A stretch of DNA of 64,000 nt from Sequoia sempervirens (Eukaryota > Streptophyta > Pinopsida > Cupressales > Cupressaceae), in NCBI GenBank assembly GCA_007258455.2, contig VDFB02358134.1:212779203-212843202 (forward strand), read 5' to 3'. Shown piece after piece: positions 1-10,099 of the stretch (the first letter of the stretch is position 1; every line of letters starts with the position of its first letter). The position numbers and the translations under genes are program-made. A model generated the notes under the pieces. That model ran no database searches. It saw nothing but the letters and a program-made list of their open reading frames with translations, and was not told the origin of the DNA.

Positions 1-283
1 GCTTTACAGTAGCATTTCCTTTGGCAAGCTTTTCACATTCTTCAGTTATTTCCTTCAAGGTTTGATTCAAGTGAACATCATCCATGATTTTGCTCTCTTT
101 TTGCTTAATCTAGTCACATAGATCCTTTCTCTTCTCCCTAGACTTAATAATCAGATCCTTCAATTTCTGAATGAATTTCTCAGCATCCTTAAGATTTGCT
201 TTCAATTCCTAGAATTTTTCTTTGAACTGATCAAGATCATCAAGTGTAACCAAAAGTTGTTGTTGAAGACTACCAAAGTCCAT
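1..283 (-). pseudogene. Gag-like N-terminus of a copia-type LTR element, cut by the window edge
   Basis: A minus-strand frame starts with ATG at 283 and runs off the left edge as 94 codons, broken by two in-frame TAG codons. The peptide is charged and heptad-like (DLDQFKEKF, then Lys/Glu/Leu-rich to KLAKGNATVK), so a coiled coil is likely. It lies about 50 bp downstream (minus sense) of a primer-binding-like site and an LTR-like edge, which is where gag of an LTR retrotransposon begins. No capsid fold or zinc knuckle is visible because the rest is outside the window. Assignment to copia rests on context (iMet-type primer site) and is inference. Both stops could derive from CAG by C-to-T change. 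It is not a functional gene. Confidence 0.45.
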
Positions 284-332
284 TACATTCCAAGATCCAC
301 CTCAAGCTATTAAACTTCTTATGAGAAACTTT

Positions 333-343
333 CTCTAATACCA
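333..343 (-). other. Primer-binding-like site (tRNA-iMet type) next to an LTR edge
   Basis: On the minus strand this reads TGGTATTAGAG. That is one transition away from TGGTATCAGAG, which complements the 3' end of initiator tRNA-Met and primes many plant copia elements. It is followed on the plus strand, after two bases, by TGTTGGAATC at 346, an LTR-like terminus. The gag-like frame begins about 50 bp away. The matching 3' LTR is outside the window. Confidence 0.5.
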
Positions 344-354
344 ATTGTTGGAAT

Positions 355-650
355 CAAGCAACATTGAGATACATGTCCATTATACATATACTTAATTACA
401 TCATACATACATCCATATGTATTGTATATACATGTCCATTTATACATATATATGATACATACATATATACATATATAATGTGTATTGTAGATACATGTCC
501 ATTTATGTAGATGTATATGTATATGTATGTATACATACATTATGTTCATTTATACATATATGCATATGTATGTACATATATATGATACATATATGTACAT
601 AAATATTTTATATATATATGATACATCATACATACATATGTGTGGGTATA
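355..650. repeat. TACATA/TATG-rich microsatellite tract
   Basis: About 300 bp of alternating TACATA, TATATG, CATACA and TGTCCATTTATACATA words. The phrase ACATGTCCATTTATACATAT recurs several times, so part of it is a degenerate short tandem repeat. It probably lies within what was the LTR beginning at 346. Open frames here translate only Ile/Tyr/His/Met repeats and are not genes. Confidence 0.75.
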
Positions 651-1312
651 TCAACTTGACCCGTCTTCATGCTTGAAGAGATCTTATGCTTCCAAAACTG
701 GAGAGGCTCATATTTTGTAAAGAATAGAAATCCTAATAATACATCATCCTCTAAATCATTGTATTCAATGAAATCTGTAATAAATATTTTTCCCATAATT
801 TCAATGTGAACATCTTGTGCATACCTGCCCATTTGTATCTTTTGTCCATTGATAGCATAACTTTGTGGAAGATCTGCCTTTTCTTTCCAAAAACATGATG
901 GAATAGCATTTGTTTTGGCTAGAGACCTTGACGATCCTGTATCCACAAAAGCATCTAATGGTATTTTCTTGTATCCAGAGAAACAAAGATTTATTCTAAT
1001 GTAGTTACCATTATTTGCAAGTAATAATGAACAATTTCTTTCTGTCCCAATAAGAGGACTGCTGTGTTTGCTGCTGCTGCTTTGTTCGGATTCATCAGCT
1101 TTAATCAATAATTCCTTAATTGCTCCCACCTCGGCAGAAAGATTTCTGATTTCTTTTTGCTGTGTTTTGAGTAATCTTTTGAGATCACTGACATCATCAA
1201 GCAAAAGATCAAATTTTTTGAAAATGCCTATTATATCATTTTATGGGAGGGAGTGTGGAGATTTTGGAAGAAGATGATTCTTTTCTTTGCCATGGTGGAA
1301 TTTTATATCCAT
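626..1312 (-). pseudogene. Endogenous caulimovirid-like aspartic protease, copy 1
   Basis: A 192-codon open stretch (1204 to 626) continues upstream in the same frame to an ATG at 1312 through one TAA. Visible parts in order are a Lys/Glu-rich coiled-coil stretch (KRLLKTQQKEIRNLSAEVG), a Ser-rich linker, then a retropepsin-like fold. That fold has a GYKK segment just before the active-site VDTGSS and a late hydrophobic DDVLLG strand. A GYKK-type strand leading into D-T/S-G-A/S is characteristic of Caulimoviridae proteases, so this is most likely an endogenous pararetrovirus fragment. A divergent retrotransposon protease is the alternative. No reverse transcriptase follows. The frame ends in AT-rich sequence at a point shared with copies 2 and 3. 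Related copies lie at 3578-3700 (relic), 4565-5174 and 5660-6250. Confidence 0.6.
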
Positions 1313-1723
1313 GGTTCTAAGAGATTAAGAGATTGAAATGGTGTTTTTCCTTAGATATAACAGTTGAATGACTTGTTATGTGTCATACCACATAGGGTCA
1401 TGAGATGTATTTTATTGAAAAGTAGGGTAGACTACTATAGTGAAAGCTTAAGTAAAAAGTGAACATATTTTATTTTCTAACTATAGTAAAACACGATTAA
1501 CCATTAAATTAAGAAGGATAAAAATATGTCAACACTAAAATTAGCAAGATCATAAAATCAAATATATAACACTAAATATACATGGAGAAACTCTTTTGGA
1601 AGAAAACTCCACCATCAATTAGAGAACAAGTTTATATTATTCAAAATAATAATGTTACAACAATATATAAATTTCTCCCCTCAATCTAATAGCATTATAG
1701 TAGCATGTCAATGATCAACTTAT
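1313..1723. other. No recognisable gene
   Basis: AT-rich intergenic sequence between the protease copy and a short tandem duplication. No long frame, zinc knuckle, LTR terminus or RNA-gene signature is visible. Confidence 0.5.
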
Positions 1724-1983
1724 AAAATACCTAAGGAAGATTATCCAATATATATATAATTTATAGAAAATTGAAGACATGAAACTAAAACCAAAATCAA
1801 CAACCATGAATCAAAAAAATCTAATTCCCTTGTGACTAATTATTTGATGCAACATAAATAAAATACCCAAGGAAGATTATCCAATATATATAATTTATAG
1901 AAAATGAAGAGATGAAACTAAAACCAAAATCAACAACCATGAATCTAATTCCTCCATGACTAATTATTTAATGCAACATAAAT
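1724..1983. repeat. 136-bp direct tandem duplication
   Basis: The block starting AAAATACCTAAGGAAGATT at 1724 recurs at 1860 with a 136-bp offset. Both copies share ATCCAATATATA, AAACTAAAACCAAAATCAAC, an AACCATGAATC word and ATTTGATGCAACATAAAT (ATTTAATGC in the second). Differences are single substitutions and small indels. The second copy is slightly shorter. Function unknown. Confidence 0.85.
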
Positions 1984-2737
1984 AAAAAACCACTTAAAGT
2001 AATCTTTGACCTCTCACACATCTTGGGAACACTTCTCTAAATAGAGTATGAAGATATTAATTCATGAGGGACCCACCTAATATGAGGAATATACTTCATT
2101 CTCTCCCCTAGTACCTAGGAGTAAGAAAATGATATAAATATATTCAACTAATTAAAGCATCACCAACTAGATACATATGATACATCATACATATATATGA
2201 TACATCCTTTTACACTTATCATGTATACATGTCCATGAATTCACATGCCAAAACAACTCCCTCACCCATAATTATTGGGTATTTAAAAAATTGAACATCT
2301 TTTATGGGCCATAAAGTAGAAAAAATCATAAAGAGACAGCAAAAAAAAAAGACAATTTAATGAGTTATCATTTCTCAAATCTTCCACTCCAATTTCAATG
2401 CATGATAATGTGTGGTCTTGTGTGTAGTTTTTGAATGAATTGTGTATTAGAGGGACTTAGTTGCACATGATCACTATTATATCAAATGTTGAGTGTCAGA
2501 GGATCATAGTTGGTTGTTTCATAAAAAAAAGTTGGTTTGGTAAGAATTAGTACCAAAATTCATCACAAATATATATTGACACAGGCAAGTTTTTGGGTTC
2601 AAAAATGGATCACAACTAACATTTTTTTTAATGACAAAAAAAATTAAATTTTATAGTGATTGAAAGTGTTGATTCTTAGAAAGATGAATTGGATTCTTTT
2701 GAATCTATGCTATGGAACTCTAGGCTGTTAAAAAAGG
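1984..2737. other. No recognisable gene
   Basis: AT-rich sequence with short poly-A tracts. Several ATACATATGATACATCAT words near 2170-2200 echo the microsatellite at 355-650. Nothing else is supported. Confidence 0.5.
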
Positions 2738-2905
2738 TATGCCAATGAATCAATCTTTAACCAACTACACCAAAAAATAGCACTTTAGATAATATAAGAA
2801 CTAAGTATAGAGAGATTAGATCTTGATTTGAGTTGTGGATGTTGTGATATATCACAAGGAAAAAGAATTGTAGAAAAACATATAGATTTACTAACCAAGT
2901 GTGGA
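2738..2905 (+). repeat. Diverged duplicate of 3715-3890 (pararetrovirus-associated block)
   Basis: This block and 3715-3890 share, in order, AATGAATCA, TTAACC, ACTACACCAA or its variant, AATATAAGAA, a TCACAAG word and then AAAAACATATAGATTTACTAACCAAG. In the second copy the sequence leads directly into coat-protein-like coding sequence. In this copy it runs into AT-rich DNA. It is therefore the front end of a truncated duplicate of the same pararetrovirus-like unit. Confidence 0.6.
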
Positions 2906-3130
2906 AGTAATGTTTATTATATAATACAAGCTAAAATATAGCAAAATATATATTATATATATAAATTTGATCATATATATAAAATAAACAAGATAATATA
3001 TAAATATAATATATATATATAATTCAATTATATATTACTTATGCTTATAATATAAAATATATAAGAAAATAATAAAAAATATACATATCCAGTTTTCCTA
3101 TATAGAAGTTAATAGAAAAGTGGAAAAAAA

Positions 3131-3420
3131 TGTCTCTTAAAGCATTAGGGTTCGTAAAGACGAGTAAATTATACGGTAAACCAGGAAACTGCAATCTTCC
3201 TCGCTTAATCAAGGCCCTATTTCCAGCAACAAAGAACAAACACATTAACAAGGGTGTCTTCCCCATTGGAACAAAAATATTGGGCCAAGAGTTAAAGTTC
3301 ATCATGATGGAATCAGTCTTTACAAAAAACAACCCCAGACGTTACTTCAACAAATAAAGTCAAGCCAATTTAATCAGTTAAATAGTCTCCAAGAGTCTAG
3401 GGATATAGACTTAAGCTCTA
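3131..3420 (+). pseudogene. Degenerate coat-protein-like fragment, upstream copy
   Basis: Nucleotide-level relative of 4149-4270. Both carry TGTCTCTTA, AGACGAGTA, CTGCAATCTTCCTC and then CCAATT-AATCAG words at the same spacing. The plus frame here is open for 75 codons from 3130, but the homologous segment reads in a different phase and is diverged, so the open frame is probably coincidental. The start of the coat-protein-like domain is missing. Read as an older duplicate of 3900-4290. Confidence 0.4.
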
Positions 3421-3577
3421 TATGAGGGAGTGCGAGTGGAAATCAGAATTTATATAAAGTATGAGTGTTTGAGAGTCAACAAGTTTGAATGGAGATATTT
3501 TTTTCGATTTTCCTCTTTACTTAAAAATTATTCACAAAATATATTTTAACTTCTTCAATTTTTGGAGAAAAATGTTT

Positions 3578-3700
3578 CCACAACTGGAGACCTCTTTTTT
3601 TTCAAAAAAAAAAATATTATACATCATCCTCTAGATCATTTATTCATGAAATAAGTTGAGAATTTTTTGTCATCTTTCAATCCAACATCTCATGCATGTT
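3578..3700 (-). pseudogene. Fourth, heavily decayed protease relic
   Basis: The plus-strand words TTCCA-AACTGGAGA, a poly-A-disrupted patch, ATACATCATCCTCTAGATCATT and ATTCA-GAAAT match the 3' part of the protease copies at 636-780 and 4640-4730 in order. Insertions of A/T runs and deletions destroy the frame. The block sits between the two coat-protein-like fragments, in the same relative orientation as the other protease copies. Confidence 0.5.
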
Positions 3701-3879
3701 GAAAATGTATCTCCAATGAATCACATCTTTTAACCTAACTTACACCAACACAATAGCAACTTTAATAATATAAGAAAATAAGATATAAGGAATTAGTGGG
3801 CACCTTTAGAGTAATGGATGAGTGTAGGATCATCACAAGTCAAACAATGACATTAGGAGAAAAACATATAGATTTACTA

Positions 3880-4300
3880 ACCAAGCTGTGGAAGCTAATA
3901 AGATATTGCAGTCTATGAAGCTCAAGAATTTAGCAAAATTTGATGCTTATAATTGTATGTTTGAATCATACATGGTAGCTGCAAACAAGATGCATGACTT
4001 GACTACAAAGCAGTATTATTTAAATTCATTACCTTGTGGTCTAGGAGCTTGGGCATAGGATTATATCATCAGAAAAGAACAACAGAATCTTGATGATGTT
4101 AGTTTTCCTACACTTAGAAGATTAATCAGATATAAGCTGGAAAAACAATGTCTCTTAGGAGCATTACAATTAAATAAAGACGAGTATAATTATACTTGTA
4201 ATTTGAAGGAATTCTGCAATCTTCCTCCAATTAATCAGCTAAAAGATTTCCAGCAGTTAAGAGAATTTTTATGCTTTTGTATGTCAATCTTCTATTGGCA
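3880..4300 (+). pseudogene. Caulimovirid coat-protein-like fragment
   Basis: The plus frame from about 3880 reads KILQSMKLKNLAKFDAYN, then a Tyr/Met-rich helix, KQYYLNSLPCGLGAWA, a TAG where Gln is expected, and LRRLIRYKLEKQCLLGAL, ending near FCNLPPINQLKD. The arrangement is an aromatic capsid core helix, then Y-L-(N)-x-L-P, then a Leu/Arg helix and Cys-containing tail. It resembles the capsid core of caulimovirids and of gag proteins. A gag protein of an LTR element is the alternative. The protease copies nearby are on the opposite strand, so the ancestral coding order has been inverted. Confidence 0.45.
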
Positions 4301-4564
4301 ATTTGTGAAGTGTTAATGTTAAAACATACTATATATTATCTAGATATTATTTGATGTTATATTATATTTATATATTATCTATTATTTATTTATTTATTAT
4401 ATTATAATATAATATAATAATTAAATTATAAATTATACAAAATGTAATATTTAATATATATTATTGTATAAGATACATATTAGAAATAAAATAATGTTAT
4501 ATTTATTATATTTTATTATATATTTATTTATTATAATATATATATTTATATTATATTTATATAT

Positions 4565-5174
4565 TTATATATTATATATTTTTAAAGTAGGTATCTCAAC
4601 TTGATCGTCTTCATGCTTCAAAGAGATTTTACGTTTCCAAAACTGGAGAGGCTCATATTTTGTAAAGAATAAGAATCCTAATAATACATCATCCTCTAGA
4701 TCATTGTATTCAATGAAATCTGTAATAAATGTCTTTCCCATAATTTCAATGTGGACATCTTGTGCATACCTGCCCATGTATTCTCTGTCCATTGATAGCA
4801 TAGCTTTGCGGAAGATCTGTCTTTTCTTTCCAGAAGCATGCTGGAATAGCATTTGTCTTTGCTAGTGATCTTGATGATCCTGTATCCACAAAAGCATCTA
4901 ATGGTATTTTCTTATATCCAGAGAAACAGAGATTTATTCTAATATAATTCCCATTATTTGCAAGCAATAGAGAACAATGTCTTTCTTTTCCTATGAGAGG
5001 ATTACTGCTGCTGTGTTTGCTGCTGCTGCTTTTCTTACTGCTGCTGCTGTGTTCTGCCTCATCAGCTTTGAACAGTAGATCTTTAATTTCTCCCACCTCC
5101 GCAGAAAGATTTCTGATTTCTTTTTGCTGTGTCTTGAGTAATCTTTTAAGATCACTTAGAGGAACATGTTTCAA
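4565..5174 (-). pseudogene. Caulimovirid-like protease, copy 2 (frameshifted)
   Basis: Nearly identical to copy 3. The upstream half reads from 5174 (Ser/Lys-rich coiled coil, Ser-rich linker, then VDTGSS). The downstream half (MGRYAQDVHIEIMG through DDVLLG) is in another frame because two bases are missing near 4778 relative to copy 3. The protease core is therefore broken. It begins at the junction with the plus-strand gypsy zinc knuckle (about 5156) and ends in the AT-rich tract. Copies 2 and 3 share a Ser-rich linker longer than that of copy 1, with an extra run of Ser/Lys codons. Confidence 0.6.
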
Positions 5175-5208
5175 ATGTGGAGGTGTAAGACATAGGGCAT
5201 TTGGATGC
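5167..5208 (+). pseudogene. Isolated gypsy-type CCHC zinc knuckle (first copy)
   Basis: The plus strand encodes CFKCGGVRHRAFGC, which fits C-x2-C-x4-H-x4-C. The same motif recurs at 6264-6305 and 6323-6364, where it leads into a gypsy gag-protease relic. Here it is cut off after about 25 more bases. It abuts a minus-strand protease copy, so two unrelated element pieces are fused head to head. Confidence 0.6.
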
Positions 5209-5659
5209 TACCAAGGGAGTGCTAGCAAAATACGTATAAATTAGATATGCCCTATTTACTGCTACCTCTTTCTTGTTTCCGTGTGGGCCTCCTTTTACTG
5301 CCACCTCTTTCCTTTTCTGTTTGATGTAACTGCGTTGATAATTTTTTTAACTGATACGGAGTATTGTGAAAAGCAAAATAAGTAATATGCCCTCAATTTG
5401 TGAAGTGTTAATGTTAAAACATACTATATATTATCTAGATATTATTTGATGTTATATTATATTTATATATTATCTATTATTTATTTATTTATTATATTAT
5501 AATATAATATAATAATTAAATTATAAATTATACAAAATGTAATATTTAATATATATTATTGTATAAGATACATATTAGAAATAAAATAATGTTATATTTA
5601 TTATATTTTATTATATATTTATTTATTATAATATATATATTTATATTATATTTATATAT

Positions 5660-6250
5660 TTATATATTATATATTTTTAAAGTAGGTATCTCAACTTGAC
5701 CGTCTTCATGCTTCAAAGAGATTTTATGTTTCCAAAACTGGAGAGGCTCATATTTTGTAAAGAATAAGAATCCTAATAATACATCATCCTCTAGATCATT
5801 GTATTCAATGAAATCTGTAATAAATGTCTTTCCCATAATTTCAATGTGGACATCTTGTGCATACCTGCCCATGTGTATTCTCTGTCCATTGATAGCATAG
5901 CTTTGCGGAAGATCTGTCTTTTCTTTCCAGAAGCATGCTGGAATAGAATTTGTCTTTGCTAGTGATCTTGATGATCCTATATCCACAAAAGCATCCAATG
6001 GTATTTTCTTATATCCAGAGAAACAAAGATTTATTCTAATATAATTCCCATTATTTGCAAGCAATAGAGAACAATGTCTTTCTTTTCCTATGAGAGGATT
6101 ACTGCTGCTGTGTTTGCTGCTGCTGCTTTTCTTACTGCTGCTGCTGTGTTCTGCCTCATCATCTTTGAACAGTAGATCTTTAATTTCTCCCACCTCCGCA
6201 GAAAGATTTCTGATTTCTTTTTGTTGTGTCTTGAGTAATCTTTTAAGATC
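5660..6250 (-). pseudogene. Caulimovirid-like protease, copy 3 (core frame open)
   Basis: Open from 6370 to 5660, although the first 40 or so codons are only the antisense of the gypsy zinc-knuckle repeats. The protease part begins near 6250 with DLKRLLKTQQKEIRN. It keeps the Ser-rich linker, GYKK strand, active-site Asp with the following residue changed (VDIGSS), and the late DDVLLG strand. Replacing Thr with Ile in the D-T/S-G triad should abolish aspartic-protease activity. It ends at the same point as copy 2. No downstream reverse transcriptase is present. Endogenous, non-functional relic. Confidence 0.6.
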
Positions 6251-6263
6251 ACTTAGAGGAACA

Positions 6264-7090
6264 TGTTTCAAATGTGGAGGTGTAAGACATAGGGCATTTG
6301 GATGAGACCATTTAGAGGAACATGTTTCAAATGTGGAGGTGTAAGACATAGGGCATTTGGATGCTACCAAGGGAGTGCTAGCAAAGAGATAGATAATAAT
6401 GCAATGACGACGTATATGGAAGAAGAACCAATTGGATCATCGAGTTTAGTAGGAAAACTTGAGAAGGGTGAATCAATGGTATGAGGAGAGCTTTGTTATA
6501 GATAGAAACACTTGAGGAACCAAAACAAAGAAAGATTTTGTTAAGAACAAAATGCAAATCAGGAAGTAACTATTATAAAGTTATCATTGATAGTGATAGT
6601 ATAGACAACCTAGTTCAGGGACTAAGGAAATGGTGAATATGCTAAAGTTCAAAAGGATAAAACATCCAAACCCATATAGGATCTCATGGATTTTAGATGA
6701 ACATATGATACTAGTAAGTGGACAATGTATGGTTAAATTTCATATAGGATCATACAATGATAAAGTTGTGTGATATTATGCCAATTGATGTCTGTCACAT
6801 AGATTGTTGGAAGGTCATGGAAGTATGACAAAAACTCAATTCATGATGAAAGAAAGAATACTTACACTATGACGTCAAATAGAAAATACATATCCTTATA
6901 CCTTAGAAGAAGAGAGAAAGAGTGAAGTGTGCAGTAAATCTAGAATCTATTTCATTGATGGAAAAAAAAAATGGATGGTCTAAGACATAAGAACATTTGT
7001 TTTTCTTTGATTGTAGAAAGATGTGACTCAAAATTCCACTGCAAATAAAGAACCATATCTAAAGGAAGAGACGAAATGATTGATGAAGTA
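6264..7090 (+). pseudogene. Ty3/gypsy gag zinc knuckle and protease relic
   Basis: Two CCHC knuckles (6264-6305 and 6323-6364) come from a 59-bp local duplication. Downstream, allowing frameshifts, the plus strand reads a typical gypsy protease: KVIIDSDSIDNL near 6580-6610 (normal D-S/T-G changed to D-S-D), an IKHPNPYRISW-like strand near 6660-6690, then a KFHIGSYNDKVVCDIMPIDV-like strand near 6735-6790. The same blocks in the same order occur in the gypsy element at 29200-29700 on the other strand. The reading frame is broken by several stops and shifts. Reverse transcriptase is absent. It is joined at its left to the pararetrovirus protease copies. Confidence 0.65.
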
Positions 7091-7142
7091 TCAAGATATT
7101 GTGTTAGAGAATGTATATATGTCCATACATGTGTATGTGTGT

Positions 7143-7145
<3 letters not shown>

Positions 7146-7188
<43 letters not shown>
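7146..7188. repeat. (TA)n microsatellite
   Basis: Uninterrupted TA dinucleotides, about 21 copies. Likely length-polymorphic. Reading frames crossing it on both strands give Ile/Tyr runs and are not genes. Confidence 0.95.
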
Positions 7189-7190
<2 letters not shown>

Positions 7191-7199
7191 CAAACCCAC

Positions 7200-8260
7200 A
7201 AAAGTAGTTTACAATTCGAGTGAGGAAGGAAAAGTTGCAAAAAATGACCCTATGCAAAAAAAATTGGTTTTTGGGGTTCGAATGAACTCTTTTTTGTTTA
7301 CGAACCCTTTGGTTCAAGCGAACCAAAAAGGGTTCGAATGAACCCTAGTTCAAGCAAACCAATTAAATGCCAAGTACCACCATTCACGCCAAAAACCACA
7401 AAAAAAAATGTTTTGAAAGGGGGTTCGAATGAACTCTAGTAATTTTCCTGATACCCCATTTTCCCACCTTCTCACCCTCTAGCACCAAAAAAGTCCAGAA
7501 TTTTGCGTTTCAAAGTTTGGGTTGAGGATGAAAATGGAGGAAACTTCACAGACCCAACTAGATGATGGTAGTCCTCATAACAAGCTATCCAACAAATATA
7601 ATTTTAATATGTTTTAGTTTTATTATGTATTTATTTTTTTAGTTTTATTAAACATAGGTTTTTCACCAAAAATCAAGCTCTCTGTTTTGCATATGTGGAA
7701 AAATAGCAGATTATCAAAAAAAATTGAAAAATATGAGTGCACCAGATATTAAAGTCCTTGATCCAACAAAAAAAAATTGAATTTCGATACATACAAAAAA
7801 GGTTATGCGTTATACGGTCCGCCTATGTCTGAATTGTAATTGGTTTGACTTCGAAACTTGATTAAGGAAAAATATTCAATAAAAAACTATAGAACCAATT
7901 AGAAGGACTATATATCGTAGTTAGAAATCTAAATTCGAAAAAAATAGAATTGTATCCTTCATGGAAAAAAAGTTATGCGTTATACGGTGAGCGTCACTCC
8001 TTAAAAATGTTGTTTATTGAAAAAACTAGTTTTCGAAAGAGATAGAAAAAGAAGTGCAATCTGATTTCAAAAAATTTGAAAAAATATATTTAGAATCTAC
8101 AAACAAAATGTGACAAATCACTAGTTTGCATCATCTTCAAATTCTTCACGGTTTAGTCACTATAGGTGCCCGAAAGTGAAGATTTAATTAGAAAAAATTA
8201 TTTTAGTGTCTAGTTTAGCCAAAAATTGTAAGCCAGTATTGTGGAATCACCCATATAAAT
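7200..8260. other. Gene-free block with a small hairpin and a repeated 17-mer
   Basis: Contains an imperfect hairpin at 7302-7335 (ACCCTTTGGTTC pairing with GAACCAAAAAGGGT) inside a run of GTTCGAATGAAC-like words. The motif GTTATGCGTTATACGGT occurs twice, near 7803 and 7972. No coding signature seen. It may be LTR or leader sequence of a gypsy element, but that is a guess. Confidence 0.45.
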
Positions 8261-8271
8261 ATATGTATATA

Positions 8272-8404
8272 CATGCGTGTGTGCGTGCGTGTGAGTGTGC
8301 GTGTGCGTGTGCGCGTGCACGTGCGTGTGCGTGTGCGCGTGCACGTGCGTATGCGTGTGCGCGTGCACGTGCACGTGCGTGTGTGTGTGTGTGTGCGCGC
8401 GTGA
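8272..8404. repeat. Compound (GT)n/(GC)n microsatellite
   Basis: About 130 bp of alternating purine-pyrimidine GTGCGTGT, GCGCGTGCACGTGC and GTGTGTGT blocks. Words such as GCGCGTGCACGTGC repeat several times. This composition favours left-handed (Z) DNA in vitro. Both-strand open frames across it encode only Cys/Ala/Arg or His/Thr repeats. Confidence 0.95.
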
Positions 8405-10099
8405 GTGATTTATAGTTAACATACATTCAATTCTTCTATTAAAAGAGTCGTGTTTGTACCAATGCTAAATAAATTTTTACCAATAGCAAAATTATATGCC
8501 TAGATATTGTAAATGCATTATTATATCACAATGTCAAAATATTCATGCGAAAAAGGTAATAACTTTATCAAGAATATTGTATCAAAGAGGGTGAAATGAA
8601 ATGTCACCATAACATTAACACTATTAAAAGTACTATCTAAAATAATAAAATTAAAACTTGATAGTCTAACTATTCATATACATATACTAAACATTTGTCC
8701 AATAAACCATAGAGTAATTTAAATAAATCAATTGAGTATTACAGTCTACTCCCTGACCTATGTCCAAATAGAAACTGAAGGCAACTGCCCTGGTAATAAA
8801 CATGCAAAGGCTATAAGTATTTCATGACCTCCACAGGCATTGCTAGATAACATAGCATATCAAGCTCCTAGATAGATAGGTGATGGTGACATGCCATTTG
8901 TGCACTGGCACAGCAATAATTCAGATTTCCAAATACAAGTATGGTATATGCTAAGGCAAGTCCATGCCCAACAACAAATAAAGCATCAAATGTTGTTTGA
9001 AGTGAAAGAAAGAGATCTTGTGGCCTGTATAGAAAGAAAAGTTGCACAGCATATAACAAAGAAACATCCAAATAAGGCTGACATATTTATGTAGGTTAAA
9101 CAGTGACCAAACCAAGCCGTGCAAACCATAACAATATCCGTAGATCCTGAGTAAAGAGAAAAGCAACTGTAGATCTAGAATTAGGTCATGCAAGTCGCTG
9201 TGATAATGATTTACCATTTACAGATCTGGGAAAACAAATTTAGTTCGGTACAGATAAGGAAGATCAGTACCAGGCACGGGATTATGAAATGAGTACATGC
9301 AAGTATATAAACATGTAAAAATACCATCCTTTAAAATGGTGTGGGAATAAATACATCAAGAAAGATCAAATTTCCAACCCCTTCAAGGCTCTTATTCAGG
9401 ATAGAACTATCATACAGATGATAAAATTACAGACGTTCATTTACACAGATTCCAAATAAGGATATCGATGAATGAAAGCATTTCCTATTGCATATTGAAA
9501 TTTAAAACAGTGACAATTTAGGTTACAATTTACTTGGTCTAAGATTGTAGTCCTCTACAAAGCTTCTTGGATGATCCCACCGCCACACTTCCTCTCTACC
9601 ACCAAGCCTCTTTGATGACCCCCAATGGTCCATTATATAGGCTACAAATCATAATAATAATGATGGAAATCAAATAATAATAATTTATATAACAATATAT
9701 AAAAAATGAGCGTTGTTACACGCCACTTCTTCTAGTTGTGACGTCATATACCAGAAAGGAGAAAATGTAAGCTCCAACTTCACTACTAACCTTCATCTAA
9801 TTAATTTCTCGCACTGGCATCTAAACGAGGCTCAAGGATTAGTCGATAAAAAATTATATGTATGCTAATATGTTAGAGAGTAATGAAATAAACTTAGATA
9901 AATCTAGATTTTGTCCTTAAAAGAATTAGGTATTATATGATTTTGAAATATTTACATGCAAATTTAAAACATAAAGCAATAGAAATGAAAAGGAAAGCTA
10001 CGATCAAATTGGCAAAAAATACAATAAATCGAAATAGAATGTTCACATCCAATTGGAAAATTAATATTTATTTGGATTTTATATGATAAGTGAGATTGT
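8405..10099. other. No recognisable gene
   Basis: Between 8740 and 9600 the base composition is more mixed and there are short open frames on both strands (67-88 codons at 8868-9217), but none shows a known domain. A TATATAGG word at 9636 could be a promoter element of an LTR. Nothing can be assigned with confidence. Confidence 0.4.

Larger units (their letters stand above)
4300..6300. repeat. Tandem duplication with 1,095-bp offset
   Basis: CAATTTGTGAAGTGTTAATG at 4299 recurs at 5394. From there the AT-rich tract (4310-4590 and 5405-5685), the minus-strand protease and a plus-strand zinc-knuckle segment repeat with near identity. Offset is 1,095 bp at the left and 1,097 bp near the zinc knuckle. 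About 165 bp (5229-5395) separates the two similar parts and is not repeated afterwards. Divergence is small compared with protease copy 1, so this duplication is much younger than the original insertion. Confidence 0.9.

Noticed and set aside
319..549. 76-codon minus-strand ORF
   Set aside because: Translation of a TACATA microsatellite.
8206..8422. His/Thr-rich and Cys/Ala/Arg-rich small proteins
   Set aside because: Direct translations of the GT/GC microsatellite on both strands.
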